From assembly GCF_000526695.1 (NCBI RefSeq), contig NZ_JAGO01000003.1:1-51558 (forward strand): DNA of 51,558 bases, in the 5' to 3' direction. Positions within the stretch are counted from its first letter, which is position 1. Every line of letters starts with the position of its first letter. Below are positions 1 to 8,804 of the stretch, piece by piece. The translations under genes and the position numbers were made by a program. Source of the DNA: Carnimonas nigrificans ATCC BAA-78. Its GTDB lineage: Bacteria > Pseudomonadota > Gammaproteobacteria > Pseudomonadales > Halomonadaceae. Under the pieces are notes generated by a model. The model had not been told where the DNA came from. It ran no database searches and saw nothing but the letters and a program-made list of their open reading frames with translations.

Positions 1-157
1 CTTAATCTCACCCGCCTGATACAGAATAAAAGGCGTTGCTCGTAAGAGCAGTGGTGAGTGACGTTGCCGTCCGAATCGAAACGAGCGCCCACACAAATTG
101 TCTGATCGATTTTTTAAAGAGCGTTGAAAGAAGCGGTGAACTGCTCCGTTCAAGTGG
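1..157 (-). other. Leader of an rRNA operon (pre-16S transcript), continues left out of the window
   Basis: On the minus strand this follows a strong promoter (164-191) and contains a boxA-like antitermination site at 112-123, then a segment (AATTTGTGTGGGCGCTCG) like the 16S leaders and spacers of Pseudomonas and Halomonas. The start of mature 16S rRNA is not reached, so the rRNA gene itself lies beyond position 1. An rRNA operon downstream of tyrS is a common pseudomonad-type arrangement. That this is an rRNA leader is inferred from promoter, boxA and sequence style. Confidence 0.75.
112..123 (-). promoter_or_regulatory. boxA antitermination element of the rRNA leader
   Basis: The minus strand reads CGCTCTTTAAAA, close to the bacterial boxA consensus TGCTCTTTAACA bound by NusB/NusE. 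It lies about 35 nt after the predicted transcription start, as expected for an rRNA leader. NusA, encoded at 22524-24020, acts in the same antitermination complex. Confidence 0.7.
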
Positions 158-163
158 ATGCGT

Positions 164-191
164 ATTCTACGCAATCCTGAGTGGAAGTCAA
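164..191 (-). promoter_or_regulatory. Strong sigma-70 promoter of the rRNA operon
   Basis: The minus strand shows TTGACT, a 16-bp spacer and TAGAAT, giving a start near 157. Upstream lies an A-rich UP-element-like stretch (AACGAAAACAAAAAAGCAG). The 16-bp spacer and near-consensus hexamers are typical of growth-rate-controlled rRNA P1 promoters. DksA, encoded at 7425-7874, is the usual co-regulator of such promoters with ppGpp. Confidence 0.75.
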
Positions 192-383
192 CTGCTTTTT
201 TGTTTTCGTTAACGTTTCCGTTAATTCAACAACTCAGCGATTTTCTTCCGGAAATCAACAACTTGAAAACCTTGCTGACTTCCTCGTTGAGGCCCTGCCC
301 CAGCGATGGAGGCGTACTTTACGCACCACACCGCCTCTTGGCAAGGGCTTTTGGAAAAGAATTTAAACAAAAGTGAAACAAGC

Positions 384-423
384 CGAAAAAAGAGAACCGC
401 TCTCCCACGGGAAGAGCGGTTCT
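384..423 (-). terminator. Rho-independent terminator of tyrS
   Basis: Arms AGAACCGCTCT and AGAGCGGTTCT (393-423) form an 11-bp stem, followed on the minus strand by a T-rich tract (386-391). It lies 24 bp past the tyrS stop codon and separates tyrS from the rRNA promoter. Confidence 0.9.
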
Positions 424-446
424 GCACCATCTGCATATGGCTATAT

Positions 447-1655
447 TCAGGCGCCGGAAACGACTGTCACCTTAGCAAAGTTGCGTTTGCCTGCCTGAAT
501 GACATAAGCGCGATCAAAGGCCAGCAGCGCATCCTTGGCGATGACTTCTCCATCCACCTTAACGCGCTGGTTGCCCAGCAGATCCTTGGCCTGGGCACTG
601 TTTTTCACCAATCCGGCACGGTTGAGCACATAGGCGATTGGCGCTCCGCCATTGCCGTCGAAGGAGACCTCGACTTCTGCGATATCCTCAGGTACCTCAC
701 CATCACCCAAAACATTACCGTTAGCCTTGTGAGCATTGGTCGCTGCTTCGGCACCGTGATAGCGGGTAATGATCTCGCGCGCGAACTCCATTTTGATATC
801 ACGCGGGTTAGCACCCTCTTCTACCTGTTGCTTCAACGCATCCAGCTCTTCGTTGGACTTCAGGGAGAGCAGATCAAAATACTTCCAGATCAGGGCATCC
901 GGCATAGATACCAGCTTGTTGAACATCACCCCAGGGGAGTCTTCAAGGCCCACATAGTTATTCAGCGACTTGGACATCTTTTGCACACCATCTAGCCCTT
1001 CGAGCAGCGGCATGGTGATGACCACCTGAGGTGGTTGCCCAAAATGCTTCTGCAACTCGCGCCCCATCAGCAAGTTGAATTTTTGATCGGTACCGCCCAG
1101 CTCGACATCCGCCTCTAGCGCTACCGAGTCGTACCCCTGTACCAGCGGATACAGGAATTCATGAATGGCGATCGACTGATTAGCGTTATAGCGCTTTTCA
1201 AAATCGTCACGTTCAAGCATGCGCGCCACTGTGCTTTGTGACGCCAGCTTGATCATGTCGCCTGCCGACATCGCACCGAACCACTCCGAATTGAAGCGCA
1301 GCTCGGTCTTGTCGGCGTCGAGAATCTTGAACACCTGCTCTTTATAGGTTTCAGCGTTGGTCTTGACCTGCTCTGTAGTAAGCGGCGGCCGTGTCGCGCT
1401 CTTCCCAGTAGGATCACCGATCATGCCGGTAAAGTCGCCAATCAGGAAAATCACCGTATGCCCCAGGTCCTGGAACTGGCGCAGCTTGGTCAACAGCACG
1501 CTGTGCCCAAGGTGCAGGTCAGGAGCGGTCGGATCAAATCCAGCCTTGATGCGCAGTTTTTTGCCGGACTGAAGTTTATCCAACAGGGTTTGTTCGAGGA
1601 GAATCTCGTCAGTTCCGCGCTTGATCAACTCAAACGCTTGGGCAACATCACTCAT
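447..1655 (-). CDS. tyrS: Tyrosyl-tRNA synthetase
   Basis: Charges tRNA-Tyr with tyrosine in the cytoplasm. At 402 residues it has the size of the TyrS type found in Pseudomonas. It carries the class I signatures HLGH (residues 48-51) and KMSKS (226-230), which bind ATP and the activated tyrosine, and a C-terminal S4-like RNA-binding region (about 340-402) with RVKVDGEV. The ATG start at 1655 follows a GAGA-type ribosome site. It ends at a clear terminator before a leftward rRNA operon. The neighbour yggS is divergent. Confidence 0.97.
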   Translation of the reverse strand: MSDVAQAFELIKRGTDEILLEQTLLDKLQSGKKLRIKAGFDPTAPDLHLGHSVLLTKLRQFQDLGHTVIFLIGDFTGMIGDPTGKSATRPPLTTEQVKTNAETYKEQVFKILDADKTELRFNSEWFGAMSAGDMIKLASQSTVARMLERDDFEKRYNANQSIAIHEFLYPLVQGYDSVALEADVELGGTDQKFNLLMGRELQKHFGQPPQVVITMPLLEGLDGVQKMSKSLNNYVGLEDSPGVMFNKLVSMPDALIWKYFDLLSLKSNEELDALKQQVEEGANPRDIKMEFAREIITRYHGAEAATNAHKANGNVLGDGEVPEDIAEVEVSFDGNGGAPIAYVLNRAGLVKNSAQAKDLLGNQRVKVDGEVIAKDALLAFDRAYVIQAGKRNFAKVTVVSGA

Positions 1656-1862
1656 TGCGCATCTCTCAGGCCGTCTACAGATGTAAGAAAAGAAGAATAC
1701 TCGCGGAGGCCGCGCCTACTATTGCGCCTCGCCATTAAAGATACGAAGTGTACCACGCTCACCAGGGACATTTCTTCGCAGGCACCTTTGGCGTCATGCA
1801 CGCCAGTTGGGTAATATCCAACTTCTGACCAAGACGTGCAACGCAGCCCTTCAGGAACCCTC

Positions 1863-2582
1863 ATGTCTGCCCAGGATATCTCTGCTTCACTTGCGCAGCA
1901 GCGCTTCAGCGCGGTGAATACCCGTTTACATAATGCAGTGGCGCATTCCCAACGCGAGCCAGGTAGTGTCAAGCTGCTCGCGGTCAGCAAAATGCAGACG
2001 CCGCAGCAAGTTGCCGAACTATATGATCTGGGCCAGCGTGCGTTCGGTGAAAATTACCTTCAGCAAGCCCTGGAAAAGCAGCAGGCACTGCCATCACTCG
2101 ATATAGAGTGGCATTTCATCGGCCCTATTCAATCGAACAAGACCCGCGATATCGCCCATCACTTTGCTTGGGTACACAGCGTTGATCGTGAGAAGGTAGC
2201 GAAACGTTTAAGCGACCAGCGGCCCAGCAATCTCCCCCCGCTTCAGGTATGTATTCAAGTGAATGTGAGCGGGGAAGAGAGCAAATCAGGCGTTACCCCG
2301 GAAACGCTGCCCGCACTGGCTGCCAGTGTCGCCGAATTACCGGGGCTGCAATTGCGTGGTCTGATGGCACTGCCTGCCCCCACATCCGACGTATCAGCGC
2401 AGCACCTCTCCTTTAAAAAGCTGCGCGAGCTGATGGCGCAGCTGAACGAGCAACTGTCCACTCTCAAACTGGATACCCTCTCGATGGGAATGAGTGGTGA
2501 TATGGAAGCCGCCATTGATGAAGGCACAACTATGGTACGAGTGGGCACAGCACTGTTTGGCCCTCGCCCGCCCATCGCTTGA
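1863..2582 (+). CDS. yggS: YggS family pyridoxal-phosphate homeostasis protein (PLPBP)
   Basis: Binds pyridoxal 5'-phosphate and helps keep vitamin B6 and amino acid pools balanced; no catalytic activity is established for the family. The 239-residue protein has the PLP lysine in LLAVSK (Lys43), the strand motif FGENYLQQ, the segment WHFIGPIQSNK, and a C-terminal MGMSGDMEAAI phosphate loop. The ATG at 1863 is chosen over an in-frame upstream ATG (1836) because it has AGGA upstream and matches the family N-terminus. It heads a probable operon with proC and yggT, a widespread gammaproteobacterial order. Confidence 0.93.
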   Translation: MSAQDISASLAQQRFSAVNTRLHNAVAHSQREPGSVKLLAVSKMQTPQQVAELYDLGQRAFGENYLQQALEKQQALPSLDIEWHFIGPIQSNKTRDIAHHFAWVHSVDREKVAKRLSDQRPSNLPPLQVCIQVNVSGEESKSGVTPETLPALAASVAELPGLQLRGLMALPAPTSDVSAQHLSFKKLRELMAQLNEQLSTLKLDTLSMGMSGDMEAAIDEGTTMVRVGTALFGPRPPIA

Positions 2583-2641
2583 TTCCAGACATTCACGACA
2601 GCCCTTCGACTGTCGTTCTTACTCTCTATTCAGGAGGCACG

Positions 2642-3466
2642 ATGCCAAGTCACATTACGTTTATTGGCGCGGGACACATGGCCCAGGCCATCATCCGCGG
2701 ATTGATTCACAACGGCCATCCCGCCACCGAAATTACCGCTACCGCCACGCGCGATGAAACCCTGGCACCATTGGCACAGCAGTTGGGAATTAATACCACC
2801 ACTGACAATAATGCTGCGGTAGCTCGCGCCGACGTTGTTATTCTTTCGGTCAAACCGCAAGGGCTTGCCGCTGTGTGTGCCTCGATCAAGGACGATATTC
2901 AGCAGAAGCAGCCATTGGTGATGTCCGTGGCCGCCGGCATTCGCTGCGAAGCCATCGAACGCTGGCTGGGTGACGGCATCAGCGTTATTCGCACCATGCC
3001 CAATACTCCTTCCCTACTCGGACGCGGAGCCGCGGGCCTTTATGCCAACGACAAGGTGGATGAAAAACAGCGTAGTATTGCCGCCGAAATCATGCAGGCG
3101 GTGGGAATCATTGAGTGGGTAGAGGAAGAATCCCTGCTAAGTGCCATAACGGCGATCGCTGGCAGCGCTCCCGCCTACTTTTACTATATGGTGGAATCCC
3201 TTGAGAACGCAGGTGTCGATCAAGGGCTACCGCGTGAAAGTGCTCGCCGTCTGGCCATTCAAACGGCGCTGGGTGCCGCAGAGATGTGTACATTGGGCGA
3301 AGATGATCCGGCTACCCTGAAACGCAAGGTCATGTCACCGAAAGGCACCACCGAGCAAGCCATTTTTGCCCTTGAGCGCGGCGGCTTCGAAGCGCTGGTG
3401 AAAACAGCATGTGACGCGTGCGCACAGCGGGCAGAGGAGTTGGCCGAGCAGCTCGACACCCCCTGA
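2642..3466 (+). CDS. proC: Pyrroline-5-carboxylate reductase
   Basis: Performs the last step of proline synthesis, reducing pyrroline-5-carboxylate with NAD(P)H. The 274-residue protein opens with a Rossmann dinucleotide motif (FIGAGHMAQAI, residues 7-17). It also has the family segments VAAGI, RTMPNTP and GSAPAYFYYMVE. The ATG at 2642 sits behind a textbook AGGAGG, so the longer reading from 2579 is rejected. It follows yggS by 59 bp and precedes yggT, a conserved cluster. Confidence 0.97.
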   Translation: MPSHITFIGAGHMAQAIIRGLIHNGHPATEITATATRDETLAPLAQQLGINTTTDNNAAVARADVVILSVKPQGLAAVCASIKDDIQQKQPLVMSVAAGIRCEAIERWLGDGISVIRTMPNTPSLLGRGAAGLYANDKVDEKQRSIAAEIMQAVGIIEWVEEESLLSAITAIAGSAPAYFYYMVESLENAGVDQGLPRESARRLAIQTALGAAEMCTLGEDDPATLKRKVMSPKGTTEQAIFALERGGFEALVKTACDACAQRAEELAEQLDTP

Positions 3467-3593
3467 AATATCCCTGACGAAGTTACGGCGCACTGAAACG
3501 CGCCCTATAAAGCTGATCGAATCAGCCTCAGCGGCCCGGTGTTCAACGACAGGCTTTTTACCGGGCCGACACAGCAAGTGACGGAGTAGCACC

Positions 3594-4163
3594 ATGGGTC
3601 AGTCCCTTCTTTCAGGCCCCGGCTTGATCAATTTTATTTTCAGCTTCTTTATTTTCGTCCTGATGGCACGATTCGCCATGCACGCTTCGAGAGTAGATGG
3701 CTACAATCCGATTGCGCATGGCGTTATCAGGGCAACCAATTGGCTCATCAAACCCATTCAGAAGGTTATTCGTCCTATCGCCGGACGCTTTGATCTCGCT
3801 ACGGTTATCGCCGCACTCGTCGTCAAGGTGATTGCGTTGGTACTAACAGGGAATCAGGTATATGGCGTCGGCCCGCTACTGATTGCGGCAGTCGCTGGCG
3901 TGATACTGATGCTGCTTCAGGTCTATTGGTATGCGCTCATTCTGATGGTTGTGATGAGCTGGATTGCGCCCCAGGACAATCACCCGGCCCCCATGCTTAT
4001 CCGCCAGCTGACCGAGCCGGTCATGGCGCCCTTGCGCAAGGTTATTCCGCCGCTGGGAATGCTGGACCTCTCCCCTATCATTGCGTTTCTACTGATCAAT
4101 TTTCTGGAATACGGCGTCAGCGCGCTGGCTAACCGGCTTGTGATGGCGGTAATTCTCTCGTGA
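3594..4163 (+). CDS. yggT: YggT family inner membrane protein
   Basis: A 189-residue hydrophobic protein with two YGGT-type repeats, each a pair of membrane segments (roughly residues 8-30 and 60-90, then 95-125 and 160-185). The linker WIAPQDNHP and the segment [23 protein letters not shown] match the family. Its function is not firmly known; links to membrane homeostasis and osmotic stress have been suggested for relatives. It overlaps metX by 4 nt, implying translational coupling. A 127-bp spacer separates it from proC. Confidence 0.9.
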   Translation: MGQSLLSGPGLINFIFSFFIFVLMARFAMHASRVDGYNPIAHGVIRATNWLIKPIQKVIRPIAGRFDLATVIAALVVKVIALVLTGNQVYGVGPLLIAAVAGVILMLLQVYWYALILMVVMSWIAPQDNHPAPMLIRQLTEPVMAPLRKVIPPLGMLDLSPIIAFLLINFLEYGVSALANRLVMAVILS

Positions 4164-5332
4164 ATACGTTGCCTGCCGATTCCATCGGTATTGTCGAAAC
4201 AAAAACAGCGCACTTTGATACGCCGCTGCAACTGGCCTGCGGGCGCTCTCTGGAGCGTTATGAGCTGGTGTATGAAACCTACGGCACGCTGAATGAGCAG
4301 CGTACCAATGCGGTACTGATCTGCCATGCGCTCACGGGCAACCATCATGCTGCGGGCTGGCATGAGGGCGACAAGAAGCCAGGCTGGTGGGATGCCTATA
4401 TCGGCCCCGGAAAAAGTATTGATACCAACCGGTTCTTTGTCATTTCCCTTAACAACCTTGGAGGTTGTGACGGCAGTACCGGGCCAACGTCGATCAACCC
4501 TGATACAGGGCGCATCTGGGGGCCTGACTTCCCGCTAATGACCGTACACGATTGGGTCGAGAGTCAGGCGCGACTGGCCGACCATCTGGGCATCACACAC
4601 TTCGCCGCAGTGGTAGGCGGCAGCCTGGGAGGCATGCAGGCGATCCAATGGTCGCTCAGCTACCCTGAACGTGTCAGCCATACGGCCGCTATCGCCACCA
4701 CCCCCAAACTGACCGCACAAAATATCGCCTTCAATGAAGTGGCCCGACAGGCGATTCGCTCTGACCCCGATTTTCGTGATGGCTGGTATAGCGAGCATCA
4801 AACCCTGCCCAGACGTGGATTACGCCTGGCACGCATGGTGGGCCATATTACCTATCTGTCAGAACTGGCGATGGGCAACAAGTTTGGGCGCGATGTACGT
4901 AACGAACTGAATTTTGGCTACGGTATCGAGTTCGAAGTGGAATCGTATCTGCGTTATCAGGGCAAGAACTTTTCTGATCGCTTTGATGCCAACACCTACC
5001 TGCTCATGACCAAAGCGCTGGATTACTTCGATCCAGCAGGTGAAGCCGATGGCGATCTGGCTCAAGCACTCACCCCTGCTCAAAGTCGCTTCCTGGTCGT
5101 CAGCTTTACCACTGACTGGCGCTTCGCTCCCTCGCGCTCACGGGAGCTGGTAGATGCATTGGTATTGGCCGGCAAGCGGGTAAGCTACGCCAATATCGAC
5201 TCCTCCTACGGGCATGATGCGTTCCTGCTGCCCCACCCCCGCTATGAAGCGGTGCTGGGAGGATTTCTGAGGCAGGCAGGGGATACGCTCGGCCTTGCTG
5301 CCAGCACCACGGCCGAGGAGGCTTCATCATGA
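4160..5332 (+). CDS. metX: Homoserine O-acyltransferase (MetX family)
   Basis: Acylates homoserine at the first committed step of methionine synthesis. The 390-residue alpha/beta hydrolase has the nucleophile elbow GGSLGGMQ (Ser155), with Asp319 (TTDWRF) and His352 (SYGHDAF) completing the triad. The start is GTG at 4160, overlapping the yggT stop. In gammaproteobacteria with a metX-metW pair the enzyme often uses succinyl-CoA rather than acetyl-CoA, and sequence alone does not settle this here. It is coupled to metW by an ATGA overlap. Confidence 0.95.
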   Translation: MNTLPADSIGIVETKTAHFDTPLQLACGRSLERYELVYETYGTLNEQRTNAVLICHALTGNHHAAGWHEGDKKPGWWDAYIGPGKSIDTNRFFVISLNNLGGCDGSTGPTSINPDTGRIWGPDFPLMTVHDWVESQARLADHLGITHFAAVVGGSLGGMQAIQWSLSYPERVSHTAAIATTPKLTAQNIAFNEVARQAIRSDPDFRDGWYSEHQTLPRRGLRLARMVGHITYLSELAMGNKFGRDVRNELNFGYGIEFEVESYLRYQGKNFSDRFDANTYLLMTKALDYFDPAGEADGDLAQALTPAQSRFLVVSFTTDWRFAPSRSRELVDALVLAGKRVSYANIDSSYGHDAFLLPHPRYEAVLGGFLRQAGDTLGLAASTTAEEASS

Positions 5333-5922
5333 CCACACTGCGCCGCGACCTGGCCCTTATCTACGACTGGGTTCCCCCGCATTCACGCATTCTTGACCTG
5401 GCGTGCGGCGAAGGTGATCTGCTCGATCATTTGGCGCGCCACAAGGATGTGACCGGCTATGGGCTGGAGATTGACCATCAGGGCATTAACGCCTGCATTG
5501 CGCGAGGCGTAGATGTTATTGAGCAAAATATCGACGATGGCCTGAGCAACTTTCCCGCCGACTCATTCGATCTGGTCGTGATGACGGAAGCACTGCAAGC
5601 GCTGGAACGCCCCGATTTCGCGCTCAATGAAATGCTGCGCGTTGCCCGCGAATGCATTATTACCTTCCCCAACTTCGCGTACTGGCGGCACCGCCTGCAC
5701 CTGGGGCTGAAGGGCCGAATGCCCGTATCATCGTCGCTGCCTCACGCATGGTACGACACGCCCAATATTCACCTATCGACCTTCAAGGATTTTGCGCGCT
5801 TGTGCGAGGACAACGGGTATACCATTGTGGACCAGGTCATTGGTCGCGGTGACTCATGGCGTGGCGTAGGGCGCTGGCGCAATCTGCTCGGCGAAACTGC
5901 CATATTCCGCGTCAAGCGCTAG
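5329..5922 (+). CDS. metW: Methionine biosynthesis protein MetW
   Basis: A 197-residue SAM-methyltransferase-like protein that accompanies MetX and is required for, or boosts, its activity in several bacteria. The glycine-rich SAM-binding motif [12 protein letters not shown] lies at residues 20-31. The C-terminal half has the MetW-typical [16 protein letters not shown] and a tail ending AIFRVKR. The ATG overlaps the metX stop by 4 nt (ATGA), so the two are almost certainly co-translated. Confidence 0.94.
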   Translation: MTTLRRDLALIYDWVPPHSRILDLACGEGDLLDHLARHKDVTGYGLEIDHQGINACIARGVDVIEQNIDDGLSNFPADSFDLVVMTEALQALERPDFALNEMLRVARECIITFPNFAYWRHRLHLGLKGRMPVSSSLPHAWYDTPNIHLSTFKDFARLCEDNGYTIVDQVIGRGDSWRGVGRWRNLLGETAIFRVKR

Positions 5923-5976
5923 TATCTCCATGACTGACCAACGCCCCTTTTCCATAGATACAGGGAGGCACTTCAC

Positions 5977-6381
5977 ATGAACTTTCATACCCGCAAGTGG
6001 ATAAAACCGGCTGATCTTAACCCCAATGGCACGCTGTTTGGCGGCAGCCTTTTGCGCTGGATCGACGAAGAAGCCGCCATTTACAGCATTATTCAGCTGG
6101 ATAATCCCAAGGTAGTTACCAAGTTCGTATCGGAAATCAACTTCCTCTCAAGCGCAACGGAAGGCGACATTATCGAGCTAGGGTTAACCGCCACGCACTT
6201 TGGTAAAACCTCGATCACCCTGAAGTGCCATGTGCGTAACAAGATTACGCGCAAGAGCATTCTCACCATCGAAAAACTGGTCTTTGTCAATATGGGGGAG
6301 GATGGTCAGCCCGCGCCTCATGGCAAGACGAAAATCACCTATATCGAAGATCGCTTCAATGACAGTGAAGAGAAGCATTAA
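5977..6381 (+). CDS. Acyl-CoA thioesterase, hotdog fold (YciA-like)
   Basis: A 134-residue single hotdog-domain protein, the usual length for bacterial acyl-CoA hydrolases that release free CoA and a fatty acid. The diagnostic helix segment NPNGTLFGGSLLRWIDE (residues 15-31) contains the family's conserved Asn/Gly-rich turn and acidic residue, and VFVNMGEDG follows near the C-terminus. A strong AGGGAGG precedes the ATG. It lies 54 bp after metW and may be read with the met genes, though no metabolic link is evident. Acyl-chain preference cannot be told from sequence. Confidence 0.85.
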   Translation: MNFHTRKWIKPADLNPNGTLFGGSLLRWIDEEAAIYSIIQLDNPKVVTKFVSEINFLSSATEGDIIELGLTATHFGKTSITLKCHVRNKITRKSILTIEKLVFVNMGEDGQPAPHGKTKITYIEDRFNDSEEKH

Positions 6382-6393
6382 TCTCGCCACCAG

Positions 6394-6417
6394 CAACGGC
6401 CCTGCTCAGGGCCGTTG
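6394..6417. terminator. Hairpin between the thioesterase gene and sfsA (weak terminator)
   Basis: Arms CAACGGCCCTG and CAGGGCCGTTG form an 11-bp perfect stem with almost no loop, 12 bp after the thioesterase stop. It is followed by only TTATG, so termination may be modest. The two flanking genes converge here. Confidence 0.6.
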
Positions 6418-6520
6418 TTATGTGCAGAACAGCTCAATAACATCCGCCGTGCATGGGGCACAGCAGCGCTGCAAAAAGCCAGAAGCCCGCTGCGTGTGAG
6501 ACGCCTTCCCTCAGAAAAAG

Positions 6521-7243
6521 CTACTCCACCACTACCTTGAGCGCAGAGGCGAGCGCTATCTCCGCTTGCTTTTCTCGGGCATCAATACGACAACGGTAGG
6601 CCAGCACCTCCACACCAGACTGGATAGCGTCCTTCAGGCCCTTGGCATAGGCAGGATCAATATGCGCTGCTGGGCGAACTTCGTTGATCCCCGTGTGAGC
6701 CACACAGAACAGCAGCACCGCTCGTTTGCCGTGACGTGCCAGCGTCGCTAACGTGTTGAGGTGCTTAAGCCCCCTCACGCTCACGGCATCGGGGAAATAG
6801 CCAATACCGTTCTCTTCAAGCAGCGTCACCTGTTTGACTTCCACGAAACAGTGGCAGTGATCTACTTGCAGTTCGAAATCCAGGCGAGCATCGCCCACCT
6901 TTACTTCCGGCCGGATATGGCTACCACCCGCCAACTCGCTAATCACGCCAGCCTCGAGTGCTTCACGCACCAACGCGTTTGCGCGCGCAGTGTTGATACT
7001 CGCCATTGCCACGCCACCCGTTGCGGTAGGCAGCTCAATAAGCTCCCAGCTCCACGCCAGCTTGCGTTTGGGATTGTTGTGATATGACAGCCATACGGTA
7101 GCGCCGGGCTGGTTGAGGCCACGCATTGCGCCAGTATTGGCACAGTGCGCCGTCACCGTTTCTCCGGTGGCAAAAGTGATATCGGCCAGAAAGCGCTTAT
7201 AGCGCTTTACCAGCGTTCCAGTGCGAAGGAAGCTGATTTTCAA
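6521..7243 (-). CDS. sfsA: SfsA family sugar fermentation stimulation protein
   Basis: A 240-residue protein of the SfsA family. In E. coli extra copies affect maltose gene expression; DNA binding and a nuclease-like fold have been proposed, but the biochemical role is unsettled. Visible family segments are LVKRYKRFLADI, HCANTGAM, a C-terminal EVKQVTL with conserved Lys and Glu, and FPDAVSVRG. It is divergent from dksA; sfsA and dksA are also neighbours in enterobacteria. Start at 7243. Confidence 0.93.
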   Translation of the reverse strand: MKISFLRTGTLVKRYKRFLADITFATGETVTAHCANTGAMRGLNQPGATVWLSYHNNPKRKLAWSWELIELPTATGGVAMASINTARANALVREALEAGVISELAGGSHIRPEVKVGDARLDFELQVDHCHCFVEVKQVTLLEENGIGYFPDAVSVRGLKHLNTLATLARHGKRAVLLFCVAHTGINEVRPAAHIDPAYAKGLKDAIQSGVEVLAYRCRIDAREKQAEIALASALKVVVE

Positions 7244-7274
7244 GAGAAAGAAGCCTTAAGCCAAAGGAAGGGAT

Positions 7275-7336
7275 AATGCGCCATTTACTGAAAGAGGGCC
7301 TGCTCGGGTTGCATTGTGGCGCATTTTTCTATAAAA
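7275..7336 (+). promoter_or_regulatory. Inverted repeat overlapping the probable dksA promoter
   Basis: A perfect 9-bp inverted repeat, AATGCGCCA (7275-7283) and TGGCGCATT (7317-7325), is followed by TTTTCT. The right arm lies inside a promoter-like pair, TTGCAT at 7310 and TATAAA near 7331 (15-bp spacer). It could be an operator at the dksA promoter or, if transcribed from further left, a terminator. The spacer lies between divergent sfsA and dksA. Which reading holds is not decided by sequence. Confidence 0.5.
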
Positions 7337-7424
7337 GACTGGCCCTTCGGTAGAACATGAGTACCCGCGAGGGTATACAACGGCGGCCCTTGAGCCAAGA
7401 CACACTGCGTAATGAGGCATCCCC

Positions 7425-7874
7425 ATGGCAGTAGCCGAAAAGCAACCGGATGCGCTGAAAGAAGCGCTCTCTAAGTTCACCCCGTACCAGGCGGAACCGG
7501 GTGAAGAGTACATGAACGACAAGCAGCTTCAGCACTTTCGCGGCATCCTGCTGGAGTGGAAAAGCGATCTGATGCAGGAAGTGGATCGCACTGTTCGTCA
7601 TCTTCAGGAAGAAGCCAACAACTTCGCTGATCCTTCCGACCGCGCAACTCAGGAAGAGGGCTTTAGCCTCGAACTGCGTACCCGCGATCGCGAGCGCAAG
7701 CTGCTGAAGAAGATCAACGAAACCATGGAGCGCATCGACGAAGATGACTACGGTTTCTGTGAAGCATGCGGCGTCGAAATCGGCATTCGCCGTCTCGAAG
7801 CACGCCCCACTGCTACCCTGTGCGTCGATTGCAAAACGCTTGCGGAGCTGAAGGAAAAGCAGCTCGGCAATTAG
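7425..7874 (+). CDS. dksA: RNA polymerase-binding transcription factor DksA
   Basis: Binds the secondary channel of RNA polymerase and, with ppGpp, represses rRNA promoters and activates amino acid genes. The 149-residue protein has the coiled coil with the tip motif DPSDRAT (residues 69-75), matching the functional D-x-x-D-x-A tip. A four-cysteine zinc finger follows (Cys112, 115, 133, 136). The strong rRNA promoter at 164-191 would be a natural target. Divergent from sfsA, and followed by its own terminator. Confidence 0.97.
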   Translation: MAVAEKQPDALKEALSKFTPYQAEPGEEYMNDKQLQHFRGILLEWKSDLMQEVDRTVRHLQEEANNFADPSDRATQEEGFSLELRTRDRERKLLKKINETMERIDEDDYGFCEACGVEIGIRRLEARPTATLCVDCKTLAELKEKQLGN

Positions 7875-7899
7875 TCGAGTTGCGCTGTCATCCGCCACA

Positions 7900-7943
7900 A
7901 GCAGCTCCGGCATTCGCCGGGGCCTGCTTCTCTTCTATTGTTC
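7900..7943 (+). terminator. Rho-independent terminator of dksA
   Basis: AGCAG-CTCCGGC and GCCGGGG-C-CTGCT form a 12-bp stem with one bulge and an ATTC loop, then a T-rich TCTCTTCTATTGTT. It lies 26 bp after the dksA stop, making the next gene a separate unit. Confidence 0.75.
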
Positions 7944-8099
7944 GCACTCGCGCAACGTGATGTGCATCGTCACGCTCCTTCCCGCATGATACCGACCATG
8001 ATTTCGTTATACTGCACCTGACGATAATGACCAGCAGTTGACCGGAAACAGCCACACGCCGCTTTACGCTTCACCTCACCAGCAAGGGTAACAAGGCTC

Positions 8100-8804
8100 A
8101 TGGGCAGTAATGCACCTCACGGAAACAATGTCTGTTTTTTTGCCAGCGCCAGCGATGCACCACCTGTAGAAGATGGCATGTTTCGAGTCACGCTGGATGA
8201 CGATAGCGTTCTCGATCTGCCGATCAAACCGCTTCCCAACAAGAGAGCCGCCATCGCTCTACTGATGTCGAATCAGGTAAGTTTCAGCGTCGATGAGCAG
8301 TTGATTGGGCGCCTGCTTCCCAAAATAGTGCCACTTGCACCTGACGTTATCGTCGGGGTTCCTACCTCTGGCCTTCACTATGCGCGCGTCATCGCCGAGC
8401 ATCTGGGGCATCATCACTATGTGGCATTAGGGCAGTCGCGCAAGTTCTGGTTCGATGATCGCTACAGTGAGCCAGCCTCGTCGATTACCTCGTTAGGCAC
8501 CAACCGCCATCTCTATCTTGATCCTAATCTGGCCGAGCGGGTGGCAGGCAAAAGGGTGCTGCTCATCGACGATGCGATTTCTACGGCAGGTACTGCACAG
8601 GCGGCATTACGTCTGCTCAAGCGTCTGGAAGCTGATACGGTGGCGCTCGCCGTTGCGCTCACGGAAGGGGATCGCTGGGTACATACGCTCAATGAATTCG
8701 AGCCGGGCTGGGCAGACAACGTCATCAGCCTGGGACATATTCCTGCGCTAAAACGCAGTGGCAAGGGCTGGCAGGCCGTGCCTGACGCCATTCAGAAGCA
8801 ATGA
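8100..8804 (+). CDS. Type I phosphoribosyltransferase domain protein
   Basis: A 234-residue protein with a PRPP-binding loop, VLLIDDAISTAGT (residues 153-165), and an upstream VGVPTSGLHYA, the core of the purine phosphoribosyltransferase fold. It resembles adenine or xanthine phosphoribosyltransferase-like proteins, but the base or other acceptor cannot be assigned. The N-terminal 45 residues are a family-specific extension. It overlaps gluQ by 4 nt (ATGA), so it is co-translated with it. In many relatives dksA and gluQ are directly adjacent; here this gene lies between them. Confidence 0.85.
   Translation: MGSNAPHGNNVCFFASASDAPPVEDGMFRVTLDDDSVLDLPIKPLPNKRAAIALLMSNQVSFSVDEQLIGRLLPKIVPLAPDVIVGVPTSGLHYARVIAEHLGHHHYVALGQSRKFWFDDRYSEPASSITSLGTNRHLYLDPNLAERVAGKRVLLIDDAISTAGTAQAALRLLKRLEADTVALAVALTEGDRWVHTLNEFEPGWADNVISLGHIPALKRSGKGWQAVPDAIQKQ

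Noticed and set aside
1-157. A mature 16S rRNA start within the window
   Set aside because: The conserved 16S 5' sequence (AGAGTTTGATC) is not present on the minus strand here; only the leader is inside.
5923-5976. A second small gene between metW and the thioesterase (frame MTDQRPFSI)
   Set aside because: Only nine codons, with no ribosome site or conservation argument.
7329-7913. A 194-codon open frame antisense to dksA
   Set aside because: Covers dksA and its promoter and terminator; no domain of its own.
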